Shown here one piece after another: positions 27,595 through 39,360 of a stretch of DNA of 64,000 nucleotides (the first letter of the stretch is position 1; each line of letters opens with the position of its first letter). The stretch covers positions 1,364,001 to 1,428,000 of the forward strand of contig JAJTUP010000010.1 in assembly GCA_021399435.1 (NCBI GenBank), given 5' to 3'. Made by a program: the position numbers and the translations under genes. The notes beneath the pieces were generated by a model, which was not told the origin of the DNA, searched no databases, and saw nothing but the letters and a program-made list of their open reading frames with translations. This DNA is from Diaporthe sp. PMI_573. Lineage: Eukaryota; Ascomycota; Sordariomycetes; Diaporthales; Diaporthaceae.

Positions 27595-27868
27595 TGTAAC
27601 AGGCTGAGGCCTGGAGGAATGGCACTCGGTTGCCCTTGGCCGCACACCCCCCCCGGGGGGGGTACCCGGGACACGGCTACCGCCATATTTATACTATGCC
27701 TACAACGGAAGCCTCCGATGACAAAGCAACGCACGGACGTCTCTAATCAGGAGGCAACACATAGCACAGAAGCCCCGCATCTTGGTTTTCTTCTGTTTTA
27801 GTTCTTCAAGTTAAGATACTTGTAGAGTAGCCTAGCTAGTTACAATATGCTACCTTGAGACCGTTACA
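27595..27868 (+). repeat. 5' LTR of gypsy element 1
   Basis: The 274-bp LTR begins TGTAACAGGC and ends CCGTTACA. It contains a perfect C8G8 palindrome at 27647-27662, eroded in the 3' copy. It differs from the 3' LTR at roughly 10 percent of positions, essentially all transitions. Confidence 0.93.
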
Positions 27869-28559
27869 TTATCTTAACTTCTATAACTACGGTACCTTTT
27901 GTTTTGGCAGAAGCATAGAAAAACTCCTTTTTCTTTAATTAGGGAGCGCTATTTGGGCCTGCAACTCGCCGCCTAATAGCACTATGGAAAGCCGGTATAT
28001 ACCTCTTGTGGGAGTATACTGTATACAGTCTAGTAGCAGACAAGTTAGTCTGTAAAGTTGACAGATTCTTCTAGGGAGCTCTCGATTTTGAGGAGAGTTG
28101 TTCTGTAATTAGAACAAAAGCCCTGTCGCCTTCTTGTATACCGAAGGTCTCGGATAGCTAATGAGGAAGCTATTCCTGTATTTAAAGGTCTTGAGTACTT
28201 GAGATAGGAACAGAGTAGTTAGCGGTCTTGTAAATTTATAAAGGTCTTATAGTCTAGATTAATCAAAAGCCAGGGCGCTACATTAACTCTTTATTACCGG
28301 AGATAGCCCTAAAGAAACGTCTACTATAATAACGTCTAATAATATAACAGGGGATGCCCAGTTAGGGGAACCCCAAGCACAATAGCAGTCCCAGTTAACA
28401 AAGATGCTAAAACTCCTAAGCAACTAACTCTTAGAGATCCGATCTAAGTAGTTAAAGGAGAAAGAAGCTAGTTGGCAGAAGATCTGACAACTAGAAGAAG
28501 ACCTGGCTGCCTTTTAATAAGGGCCAGCTCTTATAACGACTCCCTACAACCCAGTCCTA

Positions 28560-31500
28560 TCTCTCTTGACTACCCTTAACCTAATTAAAAGTATAAAGAA
28601 AAGAGCTTTGTTTCCCGACCCTCCTAAGTTTGACGGAAACCAAAGCGCCTTTAGGGGGTAGTATATAGAGATAAAGAGCAAGCTGGTAGTTGACAGGCTA
28701 GTGATTGGGAGCCCTTTTAATTAGTTTGCATATATATATACCAGACTGGAGAAGTTTGCCTAGAATATAACTATGGCATTTGTGGAGAGGGGCGGACTAG
28801 AAGGAACGTTTGATTCTGATAGGTACCTGGTATATCTTGCTAACATCTATAGTAACTTAAATAGTAAGGCTAGGGTACTTAATTGCCTTTATTACCTGTA
28901 ACAACAAGAGAAGGAGAAGTTTTCTGCTTTTCTCCCATGATTTAAGAAGGAACTCGCAGACTATAGTAGTGCCGAATGGCCTGTATATATGTAGATTAAC
29001 CAACTCAAGGGAGCACTCAACCTTATGATAAGGGATAGACTTGTTAGGCTGATTAGCTTGCCAAGAGACAACTTTAGGGCATATATTTAGATGCTTTAAA
29101 TTATTAGGTCTATACTAGATAGTCTAGTATTTGCAAAGAAAGGGAGGATATAGTAAGCCTCACTCTCTCTAGATAGGAGACAAGGATCAAGCCACAGCAG
29201 AGAAGTTACAGAAGTTGCTGTTACTAATGATCAGATAGATTGGGAGCCGACCAGGGCTAATAGTGCCTCTGTTTAGAATAACAAGAAGCTTAAAGGAAAA
29301 CAAGCTAAGTAGGTCGACAAGAAGGAGCTTAACTGAAGGGTAAAGGAAGGCAGATGCTTTAGATGTAGAAGATTAGGGTATATGGTGGAGAAATGCTCCT
29401 TTAAACCTACACACTGCCTAAGTGACCTGCCAGAGAGGGTCACCAAGACAAAGAAGAGCAAGCCCGGCAAGTGGGCCATAGTAGTAGACAGTAATAAAGA
29501 AACTGCTGTCGTCTTTAATTAGGATAAAGAGAGTTTGGGAAAAGAGTAACCTTTAGCAAAAGTCGTTATCAGGGGTTAGCAGAGGCTAGGGCTAAGTAGC
29601 GAGTGTTTAAAAAGCAGATGGATAGCAAAGGGATCTATATTAACTACGGTATAAATAGTACTCATTATACTAAGGCATTTATTAACAGTAGTTACCTATG
29701 TTATACTTTAGTTAGTAAACGCTTTGCCTAATGCTAATGCCTACTATACATCCTGATTACCCCCAGGTCCTTAAAACAAGTTAGTTCAACTATAAAGGAT
29801 GTTATTATACACGTAGCTTACAGCAATATTAACATTAATGGCCACAAGCAGTCAAGGATATTCTTTTACATAATTTCTGATTAGAAAGAAGACCTAATAC
29901 TCGGTTAACCATAGATAAACGTTAAGCATGTAGTGCTTAACCCGGCAAAGAAGGAAGTATTGATTAGTTCCTCAGGACTAGTTATAAAGGAAAGAGATTC
30001 CGAGGAGGACCCTTAGTATCCATTTAAGTAGCTTATGGGATTAGTATATTTAGTAATAGTCTGTTAAGAGAGAAAGACGTCCTCTAATTAGACGCAGGGC
30101 CCTACTATATTTACTATAAGCCTTACGGATATTAAGAAAGCGCTAAAACCAAAGCCTAAGGGTAACCTACATGAGAAGCTCCCTCTATAATATTACAAAT
30201 TCCTGCCCCTATTTGACTAGAAGGAAGCCGACAAGCTTCTACAACACTAGAAAGGAACTAATTATGCTATTCCTTTGGAAACTATACTTAAAGGAAAAGA
30301 AAAACCTGTGCCTTGAGGGCTACTATATGGAATGTCTTGAGAGGAGTTAATTATATTACAGAAGATTCTGACAGAATATCTTGACAAGAATTTTATTTAA
30401 GCAAGCTGTTCACCTGCTTCCTCACTAGTACTATTTGCCAAAAAGCCTGGTGGAGGACTATGATTTTGTGTTGATTACCGGGCCCTAAATGAAATTATAA
30501 AGAAGGACTGGTACCCCCTGCCTCTGATTAGTAAGACATTACACTCCTTGTCCAAAGCTTGATGGTTTACAAAGCTGGACATTATTGCTGCGTTCCATAA
30601 GATCTGGATTAAGGAAGGGGATAAATGGAAGACAGCCTTTTGGACCCAATATAGTCTGTTTGAATAGCTAGTGATGCCTTTTAGGTTAACTAGAGCTCCT
30701 GTGACCTTTCAATACTATATCAACTCTTTGTTACAGGACTACCTTGATGAATTTATTTCTGCTTATATTAACGACATTTTGATCTACTTAGATGGAAGCT
30801 TATCTGATTACCGCGAGAAGGTAAAGAAGGTCTTATCTAGACTCTAGAAGGCTAGCCTACAAGTGGAAATTGACAAGTATGACTTTGAGGCAAAGAGCGT
30901 TATGTACCTAGGGTTTATTGTGGAAGCCAGAAAAGGGATCTGAGTAGACTCTAGGAAAATCGAGGCCATCAAGTCTTAGGAACCCCCCTGATTAGTTAGA
31001 GGAGTATAAGGTTTTATTAGGTTTACCAACTATTACCATAAATTTGTCCCAAACTTCTCAGATATTGCTTGCCTCCTTACAATACTCACCAAGAAGGATG
31101 TTGTGTTTAATTAGACTGATGAATGTGAACAGGCCTTCCAGAAGCTTAAAGATCTTTTAATTAGTACCTTAATACTAACGCAATAGGACCCAGATAGACG
31201 AACAGTGCTTAAGACCAATTCCTCCAGATATGCTACTAGAGGAGCCCTCTCCTAATATGACGACAAAGGAATTCTACAACCAGTAGCGTTTTATTTAAAG
31301 AAGAACCTTCCAGCAAAGTACAATTACCTAATCCATAACAAGGAATTACTAGCAATTATATAATATATAAAACAATAGGATGTAGAACTACGGAGCGTCC
31401 CTTTATTTAAGGTCCTTACCAACTATAAGAACCTTAAGTACTTCCAGATTAAATGATAGCTGACAGAACAATAAATCTACTGGTTTTAGATCCTAGCTTA

Positions 31501-33320
31501 TTATAACTTCTAGTTACGATATTACCCTGGGAAGGAAGTAATAGTATCTAATATACTATTATGGCGGGAGTAGGATATGCCCCAAGATGTAAGCAACGAC
31601 AGGTTGGTAGAGAGATACTTCTAGCTACTAAAAGCTATAACTTGCTATATATGTGTTTTAATTTAGATAGCTCTGATTAGACTGGGAGCTGTTTAGGTTA
31701 AGGCTGGATTTGTAGTAGAAGGAGATTACGATGGTAATTCTGATGAGTAGGTGGATAAGTTAAGTCCCCTACTACCCCTGTTTAAAGATCCTACATTACA
31801 GGAGCTATGGTTTGCAGGATTATAATAGAATAACTACTATTAGCTGATTAGAAAGGTAGTAATGGACGGAGAGAGGCAGCTTCCCTAGTAGTAGGGGTTG
31901 CCTATTTTAATCTTAGAATACTCGGTAGATAATTAGTCTTGGCTACTTTAGAGGGAGCGTGTTTGGATCCCATATTATAAACCCTTCTATATAAAGATTA
32001 TCCAGGATACTCATGACTTCTATCTAGCTAGACACCTAGGTAGGGATACTATAAAGGCCCTGGTTAACTATAATTTTACATGGCCTGGGTTAAGTTAGGA
32101 TATATGATGTTTCCTAAGAAATTACAATGTTTGTGGAAGGAAAGCAATCTAGCACAAGAAGAAAAGAGGCCTCTTAAAGCCCTTATCTATACCTGATTAG
32201 TACTAGGCAGAGATCTCTATTGACTTTATTATATACTTACCTCTAACAAAGCAAAGTAATACAACTATTATAATAGTAGTGATGAATCAGCTCTTTAAGG
32301 ATTGAATCTTTAAGCTAATGACCTTAATAATGGCCAAAGAAGTAGCCTAACGTTTATTACAGTGTCTAATTAGATATCATGGGATCTCCTAGAGTATTAT
32401 GTTAGACTGTAGGCCCTAATTTATTAGTTTATTCTGGAAGAAAATCTATAAGATCCTCTAGATTACAAGGCGCTTATTCTTAGCATACTACCTAGAGATA
32501 AATAAGGTAACTAAGTATATAAATTAAGTAGTTAAGGACTATGTTAGAATGTACGCTATGTATTAGTAGGAAAACTAGGAAGAGCTAGCCCCTATAGCTA
32601 TGCTTGCTATTAATAACTAGGACTCTACGTCAACGGGTATAAGTCCCTTCTTTACCAGTTATAGATACTACATAAACGTTTTAGGCCTAATTAGGCTAGA
32701 AGAAAAGCTAAAGACTACTGCTTGGTCCCTGCTAGTAGTAGTAGAAGTATTTATAGGTTGACTTAGAAAAGCTATAGAGTTAGCTTAAGTAGCTATAGCC
32801 TCTATATAAGAGAGGTAGGAGTTATATAGTAACTAAGACTAATAACTCGCTAATTAGTTCCGTAAAGGCGATAAGGTTTAGCTCTAACTAAAGAATATTG
32901 TTATGATACACCCTTTGAAGAAGTTAGATTAGGTTAATACTAAGTATATAGTTTTAGACGTTATTAGGATATATAATTACTAGCTAAATATACCTCTAAG
33001 GGTCTATAATGTATTTCATGTTTCCCTCCTTTACCATACTATAACGGACCCGTTACTTTCACAAGTAATCAATAATTTGTAACTACTGCTAGTAATCTAG
33101 ACGGGCGATCCTGATTAGGATGAATATAAGGTAGAGAAGATCCTGGCGCATAAAAGGAAAGGTTTTTAGATAAAACTATGTATAAAGTAGACGGGCTATG
33201 CTTAGCTAACTTGGGAAAGTATATAAGACCTTAACAATACTAAGGTGTTAGACACCTATGAATTAAAAATTAGACATTAGCTGGGTTTTAATCAGGACGT
33301 TAGCACTATGAAAGGGGGGT
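28560..33320 (+). pseudogene. Gag-Pol relic of gypsy element 1
   Basis: Dead polyprotein with many stops in every frame. Recognisable parts in order are a CCHC zinc knuckle at 29355-29396 whose His is now Tyr, and decayed protease at about 29620-29960. Reverse transcriptase follows at about 30350-30960 (DYRALNEI, then a catalytic box at 30764-30775 reading YIND instead of Y.DD). RNase H is at about 31190-31560, integrase with the DFI..P region at about 32200-32700, and a degraded chromodomain at about 33115-33260. Stops and missense changes fit C-to-T and G-to-A: Trp, Gln and Arg codons have become stops, Arg has become Trp, and Asp has become Asn. It cannot encode a working enzyme. Confidence 0.9.
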
Positions 33321-33322
33321 AA

Positions 33323-33596
33323 TGTAATAGGCTGAGGCCTAGAGGAATAGCACTTGGTTGCCCTTAGCTATATACCCCCCTTAGGGGGGGTACCTGGGAC
33401 ACGGCTACCACTATATTTATGCTATGCCCATAACGGAAGCCTCTGATGACAAAGCAATACATGGACGTCTCTAATCAGGAGGCAATACATGGTACGGAAG
33501 CCCCGCATCTTGGTTTTCTTCTGTTTTGGTTCTTTAAGTTGAGATACTCGTAGAGTGGCCTAGCTAGTTGCAATATGCTACCTTGAGACCGTTACA
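33323..33596 (+). repeat. 3' LTR of gypsy element 1
   Basis: 274 bp, TGTAATAGGC..CCGTTACA, the same length and layout as the 5' LTR and followed by the AGTGC duplication at 33597-33601. Confidence 0.93.
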
Positions 33597-33600
33597 AGTG

Positions 33601-34179
33601 CTGGTAGAGAAGGTTTGGTTTTTTAGAAATAAAAATAGTAATACTATTAAACGGAAACGCTTGTATGGGCGCTGCACGTAAGGGGTTACCCTAGACTTCA
33701 CATAGGGAGTTACCCTAGACTTGGCACTTTTTCGGCTAAGTGCCTATATGGCGTGCGCGCCGGCAGATAAGTTTGGTGGCTGTGAGTCGATTTTTTGGGC
33801 TATTGTAAGACCCTAACTTCAAACCTCTGCATTCCCCTTATTTCTTACCCAAAAAGCATGTAACCTAGTTCATTAGATAGCCTAATTTCTAAAGTTTATC
33901 TGTATTTAGTTTAGTTACTGTCAGGGTTAGGGTTGGCTAGTTATTTAAAGCCAAAGATAGTAGGTCTGAGGGCTAAATTTTCCGGCCTCCCTATCTGCAC
34001 ACTAGAGCCAACCGCAGCGTGCCCAGGGTTAAGACAATGTCGGAGGGACTGTAAGAAGGGCTAATAGAAGCCCACTCGAATTTAATACAAAGTTGTCTAA
34101 ACCATTCTCAATCGTCCCAACAAGACCTCAGTGCACCCTATTGCTACCTAACTCCCATTTAATCCACCAACCTTCAGAG
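33601..34179 (-). repeat. Right arm of the foldback inverted repeat
   Basis: Reverse complement of 26996-27560, with a local duplication of GTTACCCTAGACTT near 33685-33722 that the left arm lacks. It carries AGGGTTAGGGTT at 33923-33934. Before the LTR insertion the two arms were separated by only about 35 bases. Confidence 0.85.
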
Positions 34180-34371
34180 GTTATAAGCCCGGCTCTCAGC
34201 AGTCGGTGCTCTAAAGGTCCCCGAAACTTCATTAAATTAGGCCCTAAAAAGCCTACCTTTCTGTACGCTACAGTGCTCTTCAGAAGGCTGATTAGCGGAC
34301 CAGCAAAAAGTTGAAAAAACGCTGGTTTGGGCCTGCAAAGCCTAGAAACAACTGCAAAAAAGGAGCTATTT

Positions 34372-34445
34372 CTGCTCCGCGGGTGATTCGAACCCACGAC
34401 CCTCAGCGCACAGAGCGCCCAGGACACCATTTCTCACAATTGCAA
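34372..34445 (-). other. tRNA-like B-box segment
   Basis: On the minus strand GGTTCGAATC (plus 34385-34394) is a perfect RNA polymerase III B box, followed by GCGGAGC as in a tRNA 3' acceptor strand. The T-stem has mismatches and no complementary 5' acceptor was found, so it is more likely a tRNA fragment or tRNA-derived repeat than a gene. Confidence 0.3.
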
Positions 34446-34681
34446 CTGCTTTGCTAGCATTTTCTACGAGAGAGAGTTTCACTTTCGAGACTATAAGTCA
34501 GAGGGTCACACACTGCTGAATATTTCTACAGAATAGGTCTACTGCCGAATATTTCTACAAAATAGGCACTACGGGAATATACGATTACGCTATAGGGGAC
34601 TATAAATCACACTTTCTAGTGGATAGCTTTCCCTTAAATACCTATTTCTAGGTGTTTTTCCCTATTAGCCAGCTATCTAGC

Positions 34682-37669
34682 ATGGCTTCCGAGACCCCTA
34701 CAGAGGGGTCTACCCCTAATTCCCAGGGGTCTGAACCTCTTTCAGGCGCTCTTTTAAAGCGTTTTGAGGTTTAGGATCAGCAGATTTTATACCTAAACAG
34801 CCGTTTAGATTCAGTATTAGAGCTATTAGCTTAACAAGTAGCTACTAGCAGTACCCTTCAGGGTACGCTAGGGGAATTAACTACTGCTATTCAAAGCCTG
34901 TCGGTTCTAGTAGCCCAGGCGCCTCAGGCGCCACAGGTGCCTCAGCCAGCACCCCAGGTATCCCAGCAAGCTCCCCCGGAGCCTATAGACACTAAAAGTC
35001 CTTCTATAGGGCCTACAGGCCCTAATTCTAGGCCTGCGGGCCCTGGAAGGCAGCCAGAATCCACTAAATTTAGCCCCGATTTTAGTAGGGAGCTCTCTAA
35101 AAAGGTATACACCTTTCCAAAGACCTACCGCCTGAAAGGCCCTAAAAATTTCGACTAGTAGAAGCAAGCACTAGCTATTATGCTACAGGCTATAGGGTAT
35201 AGCCAATTTTTAGACAACCCCTCTGTAGCAGATAGCCTAAGCAATAGCGATTAGGCTATTCTCTTAATGCTCTTGAGAGATAGCCTATCTTCAGGCCCAC
35301 AAGCTGCTATTGCTTAAATCTCAGGCCCTTCGGAAGCCTACAGGCTTCTAAAAGACCAGTATTCCCACTCTATAGGTCTACAGAGAGACTCGCTATATAG
35401 AGAATTTCACTCCCTACGGTATACTTCTGGCACTAATCTAGCGGAATTTAACGCTAGGTTTAATAGCCTAGTTTCCAGACTACGGCTAGCTGGCGCCTAA
35501 ATAGAGCCTACTGACCTAATAAATCAGTATCTTGGCTCCCTGAAAAGGGCTTTTCTACAGTAGGCAGAACGGCTTAGAGGAACTATCCGTACGCTAAAAG
35601 CTACGGGCCAGCCTACAGATAGGCTAAATCTATAGTTCCTTATGGCGGATATACTAGAAGAGACTAGAAATCCGTCTTCAGCATCCTATCAGGTTGCTAA
35701 AGGGGGTAATAAACCTCCTTCAGGCCTTAAAAAGCCTGAAAATCAGCAGAAAGACCCTAAAAAGGCTGAAGAAAATAAGCCTAATAAGGGATCCAGCGGC
35801 TCTAGTAGTAAGAAAAAATCTACTAAGCCGAAATCTGCTAGTAGGGAGTCCTCTAAAGAGTTTTCTAAAGATTCAAAAGACTATACCTATACCATAGGCT
35901 ATTTAGCCTATAGTGATAAAGAATTAGCTTCTAATAAGAGCTATTCTCTAGGTAATAAGGCTAGTGATTCAGACAGCTCGTCTGTAGCCTTAGAGAGCCC
36001 CTGTAAGCACTGCTATAGGGGCCTACAGTTGAAAGGGTCCTCCAAAAAGGGCCCTAAGCCTTCTAAGCCTTCTAGGCCTTCTAGGCCTTCTAGAGAGCCT
36101 ACTGCCCTACTGTATAATACTGGTTCTACAGTACATATAGTAAATAGCCGTTCTTTATTCACTAATTTAGTAACTACCGGCGATTTTGGGTACCTACAGA
36201 CAGGTGGGAGTAGAGTTTACCCCTCAGGTAGAGGCGACGCTATATTTCAAGTAGTTAGCCCTAAAAACCCAGCTAAAACTAAGCGTCTAGTCCTAAAAGA
36301 GGCACTATTTGTGCCCTCTATAGATATAAGCATTTTTAGTGGTCTTCGACACTATAATATAGGGGGTTATCTTTCAAGAAAAACTCTCTATAGGGCTAAT
36401 CAGCAACCAATTATACACTTAGACCCTTCTAAAACAGGATTTTTTATCCCTCAAAAGGGAGTACAGGCCCCACAAGCCTATTCTACCCAAGCAAATAGTA
36501 TATACTATGTCCCCAGTAGTAGTACAAAAGCTTTAGAGATAGTGCTGCCCCCTTTTAATAAGGAAGCAGCTAGAGACTATAAAAAAATCCCTACCCCTAA
36601 AGAGCCTATTCTTACAGAAGAATTAGGCCCTTCCGGGTCCTCTACAGGCTCTACTGCCTCAGGTTCTAGGCTACAGAAGCCTAACCCTAAGATACAGGGT
36701 CTTCCGGTACAGGTCCCTCACACGCCCCCTTCTATAGGTCTTTCGCCCTCTCAGCCAGAAACGCCTATAGGAAATAGGGGGGGTAGGGCCACAGAGGACC
36801 TAGAAGATCTCCTTTTAGAGGGCCTCTCGCCTTCTAGAAAGGCTACCAGACAGCCTATTCAGGCTAAACCTTCTAAAAGGTCCCCCAAGCTACTCAAACA
36901 AGCTTATCTCTAGTATAAGAGATTAGGGCATATAAGCCTTCGTCTACTGAAGAAGACGGCTAAAATTGCCTAAAGGGTACCTAATTTTAATTCAATTTCA
37001 GAAGGAGACTTTCTCTGCCTAGCCTGCGATAGAGCTAAGGCGGTCCGTAGGCTTAACCATAGGCCTATAGACAATCCAGAGAGTATATTAGACTCTTTAG
37101 AAAGGGACACCTTTTCTATTAAGCCTATGCCCTATAATAAGTGCCCTATTAGGCTACTAATAGTAAATAGAAAGTCTAGATTTCGGTGGCTTTTCCTGCT
37201 AAAAAGCCAAGATAAAGACCCTATTATAGATATCATTAAAGGCTTTTTTAGGTCCTTAAAAGCCCTATTTAGGCGGTACCCTAAGGGCTTCCATTTTAAC
37301 GGTGGAAAGGAGATAAATGCTAGCCTACAGGCCTGGCTACAGCACAAAGGCATAGAGTTTTCAACTAGCAGCCCCTATATCCACGAGCAAAACGGTCTAA
37401 TAGAACACTCTATTAGGGTTATTCTAGACCGTTTAAGGGCTACTATACTTGCTACAGGCCTACCGTTATATCTATGGTGTTTTACTATACCTGCCGTTTT
37501 AGAGTTAATTAACTCTACTACTCTTACAAATAGAGACCTTACAGCCTATTAGGAACTATATAACAAGCTAGAGCCTTCTAAAACCCACAAACCCCTTCTA
37601 AAGAAGTACAGGGTTATAGAGGCTCGCTATAAGGTTTTCCTACCTAAAGAAAAGCATCTAAAGGGCTAT
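34682..37669 (+). pseudogene. Ty1/copia Gag-integrase relic, 3' half lost
   Basis: One reading frame runs from the ATG at 34682 to 37669 without any frameshift and is broken only by TAG and TAA codons (for example 34772, near 35156 and 37551). The N-terminal part is a Pro/Gln-rich Gag followed by a UBN2-like copia Gag domain. An aspartic-protease-like stretch LLYNTGSTVH lies near 36105, then a GAG-pre-integrase with the C..C pair LCLACDRAKA near 37015. The integrase core follows (about 37100-37500, with FHFNGGKEI and a late HEQNGLIEHSI), then the copia-specific post-integrase segment. The reverse transcriptase and RNase H that should follow are absent: gypsy element 2 begins at 37670, and what lies beyond it is unrelated. 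The upstream 34440-34680 has a duplicated GAATATTTCTACA and may be leader or LTR remnant. Confidence 0.85.
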
Positions 37670-38152
37670 TGTTATAAACAGCCTCCTTCAGACCCCCAGA
37701 CCCCTTCAGCCTCCTTCAGCCCCTTCAAAGCCCTTCCAGCCTCCCTCAGCCCCTATCTACCTCCTTCAGAAAGAATAGGCTATCTATGCAAGCCTCTAGA
37801 TATAAGTAGAGAAACCAGCTAGCCTAGCTTAGCAGAATCTTCTTATCAGAGTTATTCCTTCCGCCCTTTCCCATTTCTCTTTCTAGCCCCTGTTTTTCTC
37901 AAGTCATTATTCTCTCCATCAGAGGAATATACCTCTCCGAAGGTCCGAACCTTCTATATATATATACCTAGCCTTTTCCTCTCAGATAGATAGTTAGTTC
38001 TTCAGTCAGATCAACTTTTTCCCTCCTACACCTAGCTTACCTCCTCCTTCCTTGAATTTGTTCTCTATAAGGTATTAAAGAATATCTTGACTACAGCCTT
38101 ACTATATCCCTCTACCCTTAGCCCTCTACCCTTAATCTAGGTATTTTTAACA
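37670..38152 (+). repeat. 5' LTR of gypsy element 2
   Basis: 483 bp. Where it differs from the 3' LTR, this copy mostly has TA where the other has TG or CA (for example TCTATAAGGTATT against TCTGTGAGGTGTT). Confidence 0.95.
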
Positions 38153-38208
38153 GCTTGATCTAACTACCCTATCTTCCCACCTCTTTTCGTCCCCTCTTAG
38201 TTCCCACG

Positions 38209-39360
38209 ATGACTTCAGACTGGCAGACCCTTTTTGATTTCCTCCCCTCTATCCCCAGGAATTTTGTGGGAATTAATCCACCACTACCTTCTGGAATCTC
38301 TAGCCCTCAGATTACCCTCGTCCTCTCTACCTTCTCTCGAGGAGGCCAGTCTACCTCCCAGACCTCTATTCAGGGCCCTATCTTTCCTAAAGATATAGAT
38401 GGTCTAGGTAAGGCAGTTCTCTTCGCATTCTATACTCTAGGACAAAGAATTACCCAGAAGGAAATCTTTCCTTCAGCTTCCGCCTCCTTCTCGTCCCAGC
38501 CACCCTCTCAGCCCTCAGTTCCTCGCCTCTCGCCTCCTGACCCCTATTCAGGGGGTAAGGAAAAATTTAGATTTTTTACTACCCAACTACAACTAGTCTT
38601 TTCTTCAGACCCATTTCGCTTCTCGGCAGATTCGGCTAAAATAGCCTATTCAGCCTCCTTCCTCCGAGATTCAGCCCTTTCTTGGTTCTCCCCCCACCTC
38701 GACCTTTCTACTAGCCTCTCCGATTTTATTACCTATTCGGAATTCTTCTCAGCCCTTCAAGCTGCCTTTAACGACCCAGATGCCCTCGGTACTGCTGAAA
38801 GAGATCTATGGGCTCTAAAACAGGAAACCTCCTACTCGGCCTATTATTCAAAATTCGTCCCCCTCGTCTCTATTCTCGGCTGGACCTCTAATACGGTAAA
38901 AATCACTCACTTCCATAGAGGTCTAAAAGAGAACCTTAAGGACCTCCTGGTTAGCCGAGACATGCCTCTAGATTTTTCTTCTTACGCGAATAAGTATATT
39001 TCTCTGGATAACGACCTCTTTGCCCGCCAGAAGGAAAAGAAAAGAATTCAGCCCCCGGTTTTGGCTCCCAACCCGCCTACTATTCACCCTACTACCCCTG
39101 TTTTACCCCCTGACCCTATGGAACTCGACTCTACCCAGAGGAAGGCCTACCGTAGGGCTAATAATCTCTGTACCTACTGTGGCCAGCCTGGCCACTTTGT
39201 TCGGGACTGCCCTCACCCTGGGAGAAAGAAATTCTCAAATATTTCTTATGCTTCTACCTCGGCCCTCCCAGCTTCTCTACCTCTAAATTCGACCCCTACC
39301 GCTACCCCTACTTCCTTGACGGCTCTTATTCCCTATAAAATGGGAAAAGAGAGCGGGTAG
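38209..39360 (+). CDS. Gag protein of gypsy element 2
   Basis: The frame is open for 383 aa, from an ATG 57 bases after the 5' LTR to a TAG. It encodes a retrotransposon capsid-like domain (about residues 110-260, with the SWFSPHLD and KQETSYSAYYSKF segments) and a C-terminal CCHC zinc knuckle, CTYCGQPGHFVRDC. It is the only long intact frame in the TE island. Just before the stop the likely continuation shifts frame near 39350 (GGGAAAAGAGAGC), either a programmed Gag-Pol slip or an indel. Confidence 0.85.
   Translation: MTSDWQTLFDFLPSIPRNFVGINPPLPSGISSPQITLVLSTFSRGGQSTSQTSIQGPIFPKDIDGLGKAVLFAFYTLGQRITQKEIFPSASASFSSQPPSQPSVPRLSPPDPYSGGKEKFRFFTTQLQLVFSSDPFRFSADSAKIAYSASFLRDSALSWFSPHLDLSTSLSDFITYSEFFSALQAAFNDPDALGTAERDLWALKQETSYSAYYSKFVPLVSILGWTSNTVKITHFHRGLKENLKDLLVSRDMPLDFSSYANKYISLDNDLFARQKEKKRIQPPVLAPNPPTIHPTTPVLPPDPMELDSTQRKAYRRANNLCTYCGQPGHFVRDCPHPGRKKFSNISYASTSALPASLPLNSTPTATPTSLTALIPYKMGKESG

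Larger units (their letters stand above)
27595..33596 (+). mobile_element. Ty3/gypsy chromodomain LTR retrotransposon, complete but inactive
   Basis: The 6,002-bp element is bounded by 274-bp LTRs (27595-27868 and 33323-33596) and flanked by the 5-bp duplication AGTGC. The LTRs start TGTAA and end TTACA. A purine run at 33311-33319 just before the 3' LTR fits a polypurine tract. No standard tRNA primer site is obvious after the 5' LTR. The interior reads gag, protease, reverse transcriptase, RNase H, integrase and chromodomain in the plus direction, all riddled with stops. It sits inside the hinge of the foldback repeat. Confidence 0.93.
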
